The notes: generated by a model from the letters alone, not told the origin. Positions 11,970 through 21,892 are shown, counted from the first letter of the stretch. The stretch: DNA of 64,000 nt from Prorocentrum cordatum (GCA_963575745.1 CAUYUJ010015514.1:52282-116281); one strand, 5' to 3'. Numbers and translations are program-made.

Positions 11970-12034
11970 CTGGAGCTCTTCAGCGACTCCGGCCATCGTC
12001 TCCACTCCCCCGGACGACGCGCCTGGCCTCCCCT

Positions 12035-12168
12035 GCGGGACTCTCCTCGAGGGCTTGAGCATGCTTCTTGGCGGCTGCCGCGGCCTCGGCCCTGCTGGCC
12101 AACTCGCGGAGCTCTGCTGACGCCCGCAGCGCATGCTCTGAGGAGACAGCTTGCTGCCTGTCCTCAGC
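12035..12168 (-). CDS. Exon-like segment, Ala/Glu-rich coiled coil
   Basis: The minus strand reads AEDRQQAVSSEHALRASAEL followed by an Ala-rich helix-like stretch ending near AQALEE. The acceptor 'cattgggcag' precedes GCTGAGG. The 3' boundary is uncertain; a GC donor near 12,040 would join in phase to the 11,513-11,751 exon, but I cannot confirm it. The 12,190-12,330 interval upstream is markedly AT-rich and looks intronic. Function unknown. Confidence 0.4.
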
Positions 12169-12336
12169 CTGCCCAATGTGAAGGGGCCACAGGACACACA
12201 AATAAATACACGCAAATAAAAGGAATCCCCATATTTTCTATTATCTTCTGGGTTTTGTCTTCCCCCCACTTCCCATATTTTCTCATATTTTTCTTGGGAA
12301 TCGACGATTCATTGTGTCTGTGTGTTTCTTTCCCTC

Positions 12337-12434
12337 CTGACAATGGCGCGAATCATAATGATGCGGTCGTTTTCGGTCTGAACACGAGCAGCGGCGTGCT
12401 CTTGAACTTCGGGAATCCTGATATGGTATCTCAT
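12337..12434 (-). CDS. Possible short exon
   Basis: The minus-strand frame reads MRYHIRIPEVQEHAAARVQ, then a charged/hydrophobic stretch ending RAIV before an AT-rich, intron-like interval. The downstream donor would be non-canonical (CAG then GAGGG), which dinoflagellates may tolerate. The upstream boundary is not defined. This is weak evidence based on codon-like composition and contrast with the flanks. Confidence 0.3.
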
Positions 12435-12439
12435 GCGCG

Positions 12440-12862
12440 CTCGATCGGGCCCCGCGCCCCTGGCCCGCGGAGGACGAGCGCGGAGAGAGGGGCCCTCGCC
12501 GCACTGAGGTGCAGGCGCCCAGCGCGCAAAGTCCTCCGCGGACTGGCTGGCGGGAGAGGCGACCCCCGGCGCCGCCCCCCGGTTCGAGCACCTGGCTCTC
12601 TCTCATCCGTTTCTCCTGTCTTGGTCCGCTTCGCGTGCGGGGGTCTGGCTGACAGGCTGATGGCCACCCGTGGCTGCTTCGCCGCGGGCGCTCTCGACCC
12701 CGCAGCTTCTTCGGCGTTCTGCCAGGCGGCCGCAGGAATTCAGGCCATCATTTCCGCCATTTCCCCCTGCTGATCTTCCCGCGGGGCATCTGCGACAAAG
12801 TCGTCAAATGGCACTGGCGTCGGCGATGGTTCCTGAGCTGATATCGGGGATGGCCCGAGACC
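12440..12862 (-). other. Possible additional exons, not resolved
   Basis: The minus strand has open stretches such as AAKQPRVAISLSARPP (about 12,630-12,690) and a segment with PVPFDDFVAD (about 12,775-12,860) in the frame of the 12,863-13,002 exon beyond a TGA. They look protein-like but I cannot place splice sites. No function is recognised. Confidence 0.25.
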
Positions 12863-13002
12863 TCAAGCCTCGGAGTCACTCCCCGGATGAGACTCATCAA
12901 CCGTTTCCCGGGCCAGGCGGGGAGCCGACTTGACTGATTCCTCTTCTTTCGACGAGACGGATGCGTGATCGTCCATTGTTGACCGGAACCGGATGAGATC
13001 AC
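12863..13002 (-). CDS. Exon downstream of an introner (acidic/Ser-rich protein segment)
   Basis: It begins at GTGATCTC directly after the introner acceptor CAG and reads LIRFRSTMDDHASVSSKEEE onward to a TGA at 12,863-12,865. Spliced to the 13,183-13,420 exon it gives an uninterrupted frame across the junction (RRPSSLRDLIRFRS). The segment is hydrophilic and likely disordered, with no recognised domain. The TGA may be the true stop or may lie in the next intron, because the same frame stays open after it for about 28 codons. Confidence 0.45.
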
Positions 13003-13182
13003 CTGGGCGTGGCTTAATGGGGGGGTCATCAACGGGGGGGTCAGAAACGGGACCCTTTCCTGCCCCTTTCGGGCCCCTCCGGAGCCCCATGGGGCTCGTT
13101 TAGGTACCGTTTGGGTATCTGTTCGGACCACCCTCGCCACCCCCCCATTTACGACCCCCCCATTGCGCGACGCCCAAATCAC
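13003..13182 (-). mobile_element. 180 bp introner: TIR element acting as a GT-AG intron
   Basis: Bases 13,003-13,177 have terminal inverted repeats of about 38 bp (7 mismatches by eye) with cores 'gggcgt' and 'aatgggggggtc'. Direct 5 bp copies of ATCAC (GTGAT on the minus strand) lie at 12,998-13,002 and 13,178-13,182. On the minus strand the upstream duplication supplies the donor GTGAT and the element ends in CCCAG. Removing 13,182-13,003 therefore exactly restores the pre-insertion exon and frame. This matches the arrangement known for introner transposons, in which target duplication and element end supply the two splice sites. Confidence 0.75.
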
Positions 13183-13420
13183 GTAGGCTTGACGGGCGCC
13201 GGGCGGCGGCGGTTGCTCGTCCAAGTTGCTCGACCCATGCCGCTGCCATTCGGTGTCTGCCTCCGCCTTGTCCGCGTCCGCTCGTGGCGCCGCGACGGCC
13301 GGGGCCTCCTTCCGCCAGCGCATCTCCCGACGACAGCGAGAAGCTCTTGCTGATATTCTGCGAAGCGCGCGAGTCGGAGTCCACCATCGAGGCGTGTTTC
13401 TTTCGGTTAATAACCCGCAT
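13183..13420 (-). CDS. Exon upstream of the introner (unrecognised host protein)
   Basis: The minus-strand frame starts around MRVINRKKHASMVDSDSRAS and continues through a Gly/Arg-rich stretch to MAAAWVEQLGRATAAARRP and SSLRD, where the introner interrupts it. The frame is open throughout and joins perfectly to the 12,863-13,002 exon. The start is tentative: the Met at about 13,420 may be internal, since an upstream exon could exist. No domain recognised. Confidence 0.4.
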
Positions 13421-13890
13421 TTTGCCGATTCCTCCTGGACTCGGGCATTATATAGATCATGCCACGAAGCTTCTGGTCTGGATGTTATTGTGCATGATCT
13501 GCGTGTAGTTGTCCCAGATTCCGCCTGGCAGGGGATGTGCATGTCACCATGGCTACTCTTAGTGTCTGGCAAGCGAGTGCACTCGCGTGCATGACATATC
13601 CGACCGCAAGAGTGCCCGACCCAGACGATGGGGAGGGCGCGCGCGCGGCCTTACAGCCGGGGCGTTGACCTAAGGAACCCTAAATAAGGAACGAGGCCCC
13701 TTTTTTCCCATAAGTTCAACTTCGATTTCCGATCGAAAACATAAGGAAAACCTGAGGCAAGCTGCGAAACACTTACGGAACGCGGAGCCCCTCCCCAACG
13801 AAAAGGGTTCATTCTTAAGGGCCCCGACTGTACCTGCTAGCACAGATACCTTTGCTATATCACTGTCGTCGCTGCCGGCGCCAACCTATG
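13421..13890. other. No supported feature
   Basis: I see neither a coherent exon nor a clear repeat. Short A/T-rich stretches near 13,680-13,760 could be intronic. Confidence 0.4.
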
Positions 13891-13899
13891 TAAAATGCA

Positions 13900-14230
13900 G
13901 CGGCGGCGGCGGCGGCAGGGCACGCGAGGGGAGCGCAGCTGATGACTGCCACCGCTTGCCATATTCGGCCATGGCGCTGTCGGCCCCGTCGCGGCGGGCC
14001 TCGGCGCGCAGGGCGTCGGCGTCGTCGCCAGTGGTTGACGAGGGCGCAAAAAGAACGCCCGCGGCTAATATCGGCCGCTGGCCCTCGAGGTCGAGGGTGG
14101 CTTCCTCGCGCACGGCCGCCGGGCCCCTGGCCTCGGGCGACCAGGCAGCCGCCAGCCACGCCAGCTGGGCCCCGCGCGGGTCGCGCCGAGCACGCTGCCA
14201 CACCCAGCGGTCCCAGGCAGGTACATGGAC
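13900..14230 (-). CDS. Exon of an unrecognised host protein
   Basis: A clear acceptor (CTGCGCCAG, then GTCCATGTA) is followed by an open frame reading VHVPAWDRWVWQRARRD, an Ala/Trp-rich stretch, ILAAGVLFAPSSTT and MAEYGKRWQSS. Tryptophans are frequent and the sequence looks globular, unlike the neighbouring repeat ORFs. The donor at the low-coordinate end is not certain (near 13,900-13,930). I do not recognise the family. Confidence 0.5.
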
Positions 14231-14239
14231 CTGGCGCAG

Positions 14240-14780
14240 AGCGTGGCGGCCGCACCCTCTCGCGGTTGCCGCTGCGCTCCGGGCCCCCGCCTCACGGGCA
14301 TCCCCAGGTGTGGCGGGCCTCCTTCTTTTTTCCCCTCCCTCCTCCTCCTCCTCCTCCTCCTCCTCCTCAGTCCTCCCTCGTCCCTCTTGCCTCATCCTTC
14401 TCCCTCCTCCTCGACTGTCGCAGTCTTCGAGCGCGGCACTCCCCCAGCTGATGCCAGAGTCGCTTAGTGCGATCGTGGGAAGCCGAACCGACCCGAATCC
14501 TCGTCAACACTCTTCCTCCTCCTCCTCAATCCTCCTCGTCCTCCTCCTCTTCCTTCTTCTGGGACCGTCGTTCCCAGCTGACACTGCCGTGCTTGGTGCT
14601 TCCATGGGGAATCGGCCGAGCCTCCTCTCCCGCCCCGCCCATGACGCGCGCCGTGCCAAGCTCGGCCCGCGAGGACGGACGAGGGGCCCCCACCCTGTCC
14701 TGAGAGGAGGGCTCCCGAGGTCACAGGCGAAGCTCCTGGCCCCTGGCAGGGAAGCGACTGGCGATCCTCCTCCTCCTCCT
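14240..14780. repeat. CCT/TCC-rich low-complexity tracts
   Basis: (TCC)n-type tracts occur at 14,337-14,400, 14,512-14,560 and 14,765-14,830, with GC-rich sequence between. Poly-Glu reading on the minus strand and poly-Ser/Leu on the plus strand come from these tracts. Part could be intronic sequence of the minus-strand gene. Confidence 0.5.
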
Positions 14781-14784
14781 CCTC

Positions 14785-14991
14785 CTCCTTCTCCACTTCA
14801 CCATCCTCCTCCTCCTCCTCACCACCATCATCCTTCCCGTTCCGACCGCGAAGCGCGATGATGACCTTCGCGGCCTCCGCGGGTGACCTGACCGCTCTGC
14901 CCAGCTGGCGAACTGGCGAACGCGCGCGCGCGATCCGCCCTTTGCTGTTTGAGCGCACCGGGGTCGAGGACAGCCCCGGGCGCGGCCCGTG
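14785..14991 (-). CDS. Exon-like segment with poly-acidic tail, downstream of a TIR intron
   Basis: After the acceptor TTTCCTCCAG the minus strand reads HGPRPGLSSTPVRSNSKGRI, then a helix-like segment (PAEAAKVIIALRGRNG) and a poly-Glu/Asp stretch encoded by the TCC tract. No domain recognised. Supported by the canonical GT-AG intron at 14,992-15,165 and open frame. Confidence 0.35.
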
Positions 14992-15165
14992 CTGGAGGAA
15001 AAATAACCATGCACATACACCGATTTTGGCCAGGTCCATCCTGAGCCCAAGATCGGTACATACGCCCTCCTGCCTTGGCGTCGCCTTGGCGTCGCCAAGT
15101 TGGCGAGGAAGGCATGTGCACCGATCCTGGGGCCAAGGATGGGCCTGGGACCGGTGCATGTGCAC
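14992..15165 (-). mobile_element. 174 bp intron with long terminal inverted repeats (introner-like)
   Basis: The ends are inverted copies of about 60 bp with small gaps, sharing 'tgcaca..caccg' and 'agatcggt.ca.at.cc' blocks (about 15,006-15,066 against 15,110-15,168). On the minus strand the interval runs from GTGCACATG to CCTCCAG, a canonical GT-AG intron. I could not find a clean target duplication, so its origin as a transposon is less certain than for 13,003-13,182. Confidence 0.5.
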
Positions 15166-15250
15166 AGTTCTCTTCGCCCGACGTGCCTCCGCTGCGCGCG
15201 CGCGCGGGAGGGGCGGCGACGCTCACTGCAGCGTGCGCGCGCGACGGACC
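15166..15250 (-). CDS. Exon-like segment upstream of the TIR intron
   Basis: The minus strand reads VSVAAPPARARSGGTSGEEN and ends at GAACT before the GT donor. Its upstream boundary is not defined. It is low-complexity, so support rests mainly on the adjacent intron. Confidence 0.3.
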
Positions 15251-15666
15251 GCGGCCGTGCCGCCCGCCTCGGGGGGGATCGGGGCGGCGGGGACGGGACC
15301 GCAGACACGCAGAGGGCCCTGGCGTGGTGCGCACGCCCTCTTGGCCGATGCCGCGGGGATCGGCACAAAATGGCATAGAGGCCCGGGATGGCGTTCAGAT
15401 GCCCCCGGCGGATACCAGGGACGTGAGCCAGGCGCGACAGCAATCGGGGGCCTTCCTTCACCCGAAGCAGCTCTGAGCAGCGCGGAGCAATCGAAGACAA
15501 AGCACTGCCTGGCACTGTGCTGTGCCGATTGGCATTGCACTCGGCGCTGCTTGGAGTCGCTGCTGGACTTGCCCGGCATTGCTTTGCTGCTCATTGCGTT
15601 GCGTCGCTCAGCGTTGCTCGGCGTGGCATGGCAATGAGGCGACGCCGAGGACCCCAGACAGGTGTC

Positions 15667-15838
15667 GGAAACAATTAAGCAACACTCATGCAGAACACAT
15701 GGTTTTAACCCCCCCCCTCCCCCCAAATGCAATGTTGGTTTCGGATCTTCCGATTTTGGGCCTCCGAGCGGCCTGGCGAAAACCTGCCAACTTTGGATTG
15801 CGGGGGAGGGTGTGTGTGTGTGTTGCTTAATTGTTTCC
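15667..15838. mobile_element. 172 bp element with perfect 18 bp TIRs
   Basis: GGAAACAATTAAGCAACA at 15,667-15,684 is exactly inverted at 15,821-15,838. The interior holds a C-run and a (GT)n tract. No target duplication or splice sites are evident, so it is called a MITE-like element only. Confidence 0.5.
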
Positions 15839-15984
15839 CTCAACTGGAGGACCCCCAGGCAACGCCGGGGGCCGCCTCCTTCGGCGAACCGTCGAGGGCC
15901 CCCGAGGAAGGTCCCCCCTGTATGCCCTGTTGTATGGGCAAAGCCCGCATCGGGGGAACATGTTGGCCGTCGACTCCGCCCTCC

Positions 15985-16025
15985 CCCCCTCCCTCTCTGT
16001 TTTCTTTTTTTGTTGTTGTTTTTTT

Positions 16026-16065
<40 letters not shown>

Positions 16066-17275
16066 CCCCCAGCACATTCGAGGGCGGCCCTGAGGCACTG
16101 AGCAGCGGAGGCACGAGGGGACGAGGAGAAAGGGACCCCCTGGGCGCGAGAGGACCAAGAAAGTGGACCTCCTGGGGCCCGCGTCGAGGGGGGGGGATGG
16201 GCAAGGGAGGGGGGGGGCCAACCACAAAAGGGAAGGGGGGGGGGGGGAAGGGGGAAGGGGGAAGGGGGGAAGCGGGAAGGGGGAAGGGGGAAAGGGGGAA
16301 GGGGGGGGGGGCCCGCGTCGAAAGGGGGAGGGGGGAACCACGAAGGGACTCCACTTGCTTTGTCCCCTCGAGGATGGTGATTCGGGGCCGCGGAATGGGA
16401 GCGATGGGGAGAAAGAACGATGGTGGAGCAGGGCATTCCACTGAGAGTCGCGCCAGCAACGGGGAGAGAGGATGGCGATCGGGCCGACAGGAGGGGAGCG
16501 AGCGAACGAGCGAGAAAGAGAGAGAGAGAGAGAGGGAAAGAGAGAAAAAGAGAGAGAGAGAGAGACAATCAAAACAAACAAAAGTTTGAGAGTCGGCGGC
16601 GAGCGGGGGGGGAAGTGAGAAGGAGAAGGCCTTCTCAGAAGGCTCGGAAGACCCCTGGTCTTCGGACAAATTTTGTCGGCCGTTCCCTAAGACGCAGAAA
16701 ACTTTTCAGAAGGCGCGAGGGCTTCTGAGAAGTCCCGCCGCCTTCTGAAGAACACCTTTTCCTTCTCACTTCCCCCCTGTCGGTCGCCGCGCCAAAAGAG
16801 CGGCTGAATGAAAACCCATGCTGGGAGCACGGGGCGGTGAGCACGGTGATCCGGGCGGCGAAGGGGGTGGGGGGGAGAGAGACAGAGAGAGAGAGGGAGA
16901 GAGAGAGAGAGGCGTCAGAAGGCATGATTAAACGAGGGATCGGGGATGGTGGCCAGGGCAGTGGAGCTGAAGGAGGGAACAATATCGGATATATGTAAAC
17001 ATGCTTGTGTATATGCATTAAAAATAATACAGAGAGCAAGAGAAAGACAGAGAAAGATAAGCAACAATATATATAGAGAGAGAGAAAAAAGAGAGGGAGA
17101 GAGAAACACAACAACAACAACAACAACAACAACACATCTAAACAAATGTATACTTATATATATATATGTATGAGAGAGAACAGAGAGAGATAGAGAGAGA
17201 TAGAGAAATAAAAAGAGAGAGAAAGAGAGGCAGCCAGGCAGGCAGGCAGGCAGGCAGGCAGGCTGGCAGGCAAAC
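15985..17275. repeat. Low-complexity CT, GGGA and GAGA tracts
   Basis: (CT)n at 16,030-16,065; poly-G/GGGA at 16,190-16,340; (GA)n at 16,515-16,565, 16,880-16,910 and 17,085-17,230; an ACA tract at 17,107-17,133; (GGCA)n at 17,230-17,270. A 'ccttctcagaag' palindromic motif recurs at 16,628-16,760. Long ORFs here are compositional. Confidence 0.7.
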
Positions 17276-17279
17276 GGTC

Positions 17280-17994
17280 ATATAAACAGACTGGCTGCCT
17301 TGGCCCAAGCGACCGCACGCCCTTCGCCTCGGCCGTCGGCGCAGTGGCCGCCCTGCGCGGGGTTCGGGGAGCGCCGGCTGCTGCGGACGGGGATGATCTC
17401 GTGGCCACCACCGTTCGAGCGGCGGTGCACGCTGGCGCGGGCAACGCAACACACCCTGCGGGGGGCGATACAATACTCCATGCAGGAGGCAAAACGATGC
17501 GCACTCCCTGTGGGGAGCACTGCAATCACTCCCAAAAACGGCGCGCGCCGCGGTGTGCGCACCGGGCTGCGATGTGTCGGCAGTCGGGCCGACGTCTGCG
17601 GGCGCCGAACGTCGTCTCGCAGGCGAAGGCGAAGGCGGCGCCGGCGCCGCCGCCTTCCCGCCGCCTCGTCCTGCGGAGGCGCGTCGCGACGGGCGTGGTA
17701 AAGCTGACCGTAGAAACGTTCGCGCGGTGGCACCTGGTCAAGACGCTGGCAATGGTGACTGGCGCCGAGGCGCTTGGATGGAAGGCCGCCCCTCTTTCTC
17801 ATGGGCCCCAGCTCCTGAGACGATGGGTGGGCCGAGGCGGAGGTGCCAGCAGACTGAGACGACCCCGTTGGATGCGGTTGCAAGTGGAGCGCGAGGCGCA
17901 GGCCCTGGTCCATCTGCTGCGGAGGCTGCGCCCGCCGCTGCAGCGCCGGCCTGAAAGGCAGAGGCGGTGGCGGCGGCGAAGCCCGCAACAACGC
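17280..17994. other. GC-rich sequence with unresolved coding potential
   Basis: Open frames exist on both strands, a usual effect of about 70% GC. Some minus-strand stretches might be exons of the gene seen on either side, but I cannot choose a frame or splice sites. Confidence 0.3.
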
Positions 17995-18150
17995 CTACGT
18001 AGCGGCTGCGGATGGCGGGGCTGTCGCGGAGGCCTTCGCGGTCGTGCGGGCGATATCAATGATCGCCCGAGCGTACCTATGGCGTCGAACCGCGGTAATT
18101 ACCGCGAGGAGCTCCAGCGCTTCCTGGCTGGCATAACTGCCTGGCTGAAG
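17995..18150 (-). CDS. Exon-like helical segment
   Basis: The minus strand reads ASQEALELLAVITAVRRHRY, then ARAIIDIARTTAKASATAPP before a stop or donor near 17,995. The hydrophobic/basic periodicity fits a helix and stands out from flanking sequence. Boundaries and family unknown. Confidence 0.35.
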   Translation of the reverse strand, partial: LQPGSYASQEALELLAVITAVRRHRYARAIIDIARTTAKASATAPPSAAAT

Positions 18151-18356
18151 CATTTGCCAAGTCGGATTGGGGCCACGACCAGGCCAGTCGGCGCGGGGCA
18201 GAAAGCTCGGAAGAGAGCAGGCGGCGCGGCGCCGCGGCGCTGCGCCCGTCCGTCGTCTTCGCCTCCCTGGGTGAGCCATACATGCGCGGCCCCGTGCGGC
18301 CGCCCGTCGGCGGCTCCAGCGAGCATCTGGAACGCGCGTTCCACAGTGCGCCGCGC

Positions 18357-18410
18357 GAACAGACAGACAGACGGACAGACAGGCAGGCAGGCAGACAGAC
18401 AGGCAGGCGC

Positions 18411-18461
<51 letters not shown>

Positions 18462-18465
18462 CCCG
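18357..18465. repeat. (CAGA)n tetranucleotide microsatellite
   Basis: Near-perfect CAGA/CAGG repeats. The minus strand reads a 'CLSV'-type repeat ORF, which is an artefact. Confidence 0.9.
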
Positions 18466-18749
18466 CCACTAAGCCGCGCCTCGAGGGCACGCCCCGGCCG
18501 CGCCTGGAGAACGAGGCAATGTCGCTGAGGAAGGTCGGCGCGCGGTCCGGGGCGCCGGAGGACAGGAAGGCGGGAAGAGAGGGGGCGCGGCGCCCGCCAC
18601 GCGCCTCTGCCGGCGCCCGCCAGTCCAGCCCCAGCCCGGCGCCCAGGCTGCGCCCCGCGCAGTGCCCGCCCCGCGCCGCCGGCAGCGCCCCAGGCCGCGC
18701 GGCGCCGCACAGCTGACGCGCCAGCTCGCCCTGCAGGCCGCACGCGAAC

Positions 18750-18866
18750 ACGCGGCGCGCGCGCGAGTTCGTGGGCCTGCTCGGCGTCAGGCAGGCGGCG
18801 CACCTCGGCCTTCAGCGAGAGGCGCGCTTCTGCGCCGAGTCGCCCCCCCGCTTCGAGGACGAACAA
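18750..18866 (-). CDS. Possible exon, helical
   Basis: The minus strand reads RLGAEARLSLKAEVRRLPDA and EQAHELA. The pattern is helix-like but another frame is also open (RVFACGLQGELARQLCGAA, 18,690-18,750). It may be two exons separated by a short intron. Weak support. Confidence 0.25.
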
Positions 18867-18902
18867 AGTGAGGCGCTCGCTGGGGTAACAATCGTGCTCG
18901 TC

Positions 18903-19325
18903 TCACTCCCCGCGCCGCCTCGCCTCGCCGTCGAGGCAGGCCGCGACCCGCTGCTCCGCTGGGGTGCCTGCAGCGGGGTGTCGCACGGCGACGACGAGCC
19001 AGCGGCGGCCGTCGTCGTCCCGGTACTCCAGGTCGAGCAGGGCGTGCTCCGTCTCCCCAGCGTAGCCCAGCCGCGGCCTGTCCCAGAGCGGGACGCGCTG
19101 CTCGTAGAGCGGCTCATCGTGCCTCCAGCGCCGCAGCAACCCGCCGAGCCGTCGAGCCAGTCTGCCGTGCCTGCGCACCACCCTGCCGCCGTTCTGGCAG
19201 GTGGCGCCGTGGTAGCCGAGGTCGTCCAATGGCCGCGCGCAGACCTCGCTGCTGGCGTTTCGCAGGCAGCAGTGGGCCGTCGCAGCCGCAAGCTGGCCCC
19301 AGTCGGGCCGCCAGAGGTGCAGCTA
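18903..19325 (-). CDS. Exon of an unrecognised host protein
   Basis: The minus-strand frame includes LAAATAHCCLRNASSEVCAR, LDDLGYHGATCQNGGRVVRR, LYEQRVPLWDRPRLGYAGE, LLDLEYRDDDGRRWLVVAV and AEQRVAACLDGEARRRGE before a stop at about 18,903. Varied composition, hydrophobic beta-like blocks and several Cys/Trp residues make it one of the most protein-like segments in this part. I do not recognise the family. It may be the 5' part of the gene continuing to lower coordinates, or a separate gene ending here. Confidence 0.45.
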
Positions 19326-19590
19326 GACAGACAGACAGACAGACAGACAGGCAGGCAGGCAGGCAGGCAGACTGACACACAGACAGACAAACAGACAGAG
19401 AGACGGACAGACAGGCAGACAGGCAGGAAGGCAGGCAGGCAGGCAGGCAGGCAGACGGACAGACAGGCAAACAAACAGACAGGCAGACAGGCAGGCAGGG
19501 AGGTAGGAAGAGGCAGGCATGCAAGCAGGCAGGCAGGCAGGAAGACAGGCAGACAGACAGGCAGGCAGGCAGGCAGACGGACAGAGTAGG
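19322..19590. repeat. (CAGA/CAGG)n tetranucleotide array
   Basis: About 270 bp of CAGA and CAGG repeats with interruptions, giving Cys/Leu/Ser/Val-rich repeat ORFs on the minus strand. Confidence 0.9.
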
Positions 19591-20400
19591 GGGATACAAT
19601 GGCTCGATTGAGGGTCGGGACGGCGGCAGGCTGGACGATGGCGATCTGGGAGGCAGAAAAGATGCTAAGAAATGAGAGACGTTGGAGAAGGTGAGGGAGG
19701 TGGAGGAGGAGGACGAGGAGGAGGGAGGAGGACGACGACGGGGAGGAGGGGGAGTTTCAAGGGGACAGTGGAGGGAGGCAGAGGGTCGAGGCAGGGAGGA
19801 GGAGGACGAGGGGGGAAGGGGAGGAGGGTAGGTGACAGGAAAGGGTGGGAGAAGAAGGAGAACGCAGTCTCACCGGGCTCTCTTCGAGGCGGGTTGAGAG
19901 CAAAGGGAGAGGGAGTAGGGAGGGAAAGGGAAAAGGAAGTGCTTGCTAATGAAATCCCCAGGCAACGATTTTTCGGACGACCGCCGGCCCAGGCGCCCAA
20001 CCCAACGGTTCCGAAACCAGACAAAAAAAACATCGGGGGTCTTCTGACCCGGGTCAATCCAGACAAGGGTCGGTCAGGCCTTGCAGGATCCTGCAAAATC
20101 CAACAAGATCCTTCAGGATCCTGCGCCCAAGCCTGGGTCAGTGCGCCCCTGGCCCTGCAGGATCCTGCAAGATCCCGCGCTCCGACTGACCCCCGTTTGC
20201 ATTGACCCCCGTCTCCTGAGCCCCGAAAACATGCTTAATGCAGGGCTCCAGGCTTCCCCAGCGACGTCTATTGTGGGCGATTGCTGCCCATGGCTCCGAA
20301 CAGCACAACCACAAAGAGCAAGGGTTTCAAAGGTCACGGTCTCCGAATATCGTGTGAGAAAAAACTGTTTCCAACATGAGCACTGGGCGCCGAGCACTGT
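19591..20400. repeat. GGA-rich tracts and 'ggatcctgcaa' short repeats
   Basis: Bases 19,670-19,950 are GGA/GGGA-rich. Bases 20,083-20,180 hold four to five copies of 'caggatcctgcaa' variants. Nothing else is assignable; a short minus-strand frame (HGQQSPTIDVAGEAW, about 20,250-20,300) is noted without a call. Confidence 0.55.
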
Positions 20401-20531
20401 CAGCAGCGTCAGCAGCATCGGCATGAGCATCAGCAGCATCAGCATCAGCAGCATCGGCACCAGCATCACCACTACCACCATCTCACCACCACCACCATCT
20501 GCAGCAGCAGCATCCTTTTCTGTGTCCTTCC

Positions 20532-20567
<36 letters not shown>

Positions 20568-21286
20568 CGTCCTCTTCGTCCCGCTCCGCCTTCCCCTGCT
20601 CTCCCTCCTCCGATAGGCACCGAGTGAACATAGACATTGGGCGAGGGGGCCGCGCGATCCCACCTGCACTGCGGAAAAAGACACGGCAGTGGCGACGGCG
20701 GAGCACAAAGAGAGCAGACTGCGCCTGGGCCCTAGGCGCCGGCCGACTCCAGCATCAGCCTGCCCTCCAGCATCCGACGGCCACCGCACCCACCAGTCCT
20801 CGTGTTCCCCTTCCTCCGCGTCCTTCGTCTTGGCCTGCTGTTGCCGATCCTCCTCCTCCTTCTCTCAAGCTCCTCCTCCTCGCTCCCTTTCTCCGCTTCC
20901 CTCCTCCCTTCCCTGACCTCCCCTTCCTCTGCCCTCTGCCCGCCGTGCCCCTCCTTTTTTCTCCTCCTCGCCTGGACCTCCTCCTCCTCCATCCTCCTCC
21001 TCCTCCTCCTCCTCCATCCTTTTCCTCGGGCACCTCCTCCTCCTCCTCATCCTCCTCATCAGCAGCAGCACCAACCCCACAATCATCACCACCATCACCT
21101 TAATCGTACTTCCAGCCGCCTGCTGCTTGAGTGCCTCATCATGTTTTTCCTCCTCCTCCTCCTCCTCCTCCTCCTCCTCCTCCCCCTCCTGCTCCTCATC
21201 CACCTCCTCCTCCTCCTGATCATCATCGCTGTCGTCATCATCATCACCACCATCATCACCATCATCACCATCACCATCACCATCAC

Positions 21287-21350
<64 letters not shown>

Positions 21351-21357
21351 GTCATCA

Positions 21358-21420
<63 letters not shown>

Positions 21421-21660
21421 GCATCATCGTCATCAGCATCATCGTCATCAACATCATCGTCACCATCGTCATCATCGTCATCATCGTCATCATCGTCATC
21501 ATCGTCATCATCCTCATCCTCATCCTCATCCTCATCCTTATCCTCATTCTCCTCCTCCTCATCATCACCATCATCAGAATCCTCTTCCTCCTCCTCCTCC
21601 TCGTCCTCCTCCTCTTCCTAGCTTTCATCCGCCTCCTCATCATCCGCATGCTGAGTCCTT
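20400..21660. repeat. CAGCAT, CTCCTG, TCC and ATC trinucleotide tracts
   Basis: AGCATC/ACC repeats at 20,400-20,500, CTGCTC at 20,530-20,580, TCC-rich sequence at 20,850-21,200 and a long (ATC)n/(GTCATC)n array at 21,220-21,540. Poly-His, poly-Met and poly-Ile readings are artefacts. Confidence 0.9.
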
Positions 21661-21892
21661 CCTGCCCCTCCCCCTAAACATCCCTCCACTTCCTCCTGCT
21701 ACTGGATGGCTCCTTGCTGTTTGGCTACATTCCTTCGCCTCCTCTGGGCACCTGCCTCGCTCCAGACCCCCACACACCCGTCTGGGGCGCGCTCCGACTA
21801 GCATTTCGAGGCGACCCAGCCGCAGCGACAAGAGCGCCCCTTTGAGGCTGTGAAAGGGCAAGACGTCGAACTTCGATCCTGGATCCTCGAAT

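Noticed and set aside
15223-16669. Long minus-strand ORFs rich in Ser/Pro/Leu
   Set aside because: They span (CT)n, C-run and GA tracts and are open in several frames at once.
18357-19590. CRISPR-like short regular repeats
   Set aside because: CAGA/CAGG tetranucleotide slippage arrays with no spacers; the window is eukaryotic.
21131-21853. Poly-His ORF, possible metal-binding protein
   Set aside because: Direct reading of the (ATC)n array; neighbouring frames give poly-Ile and poly-Met.
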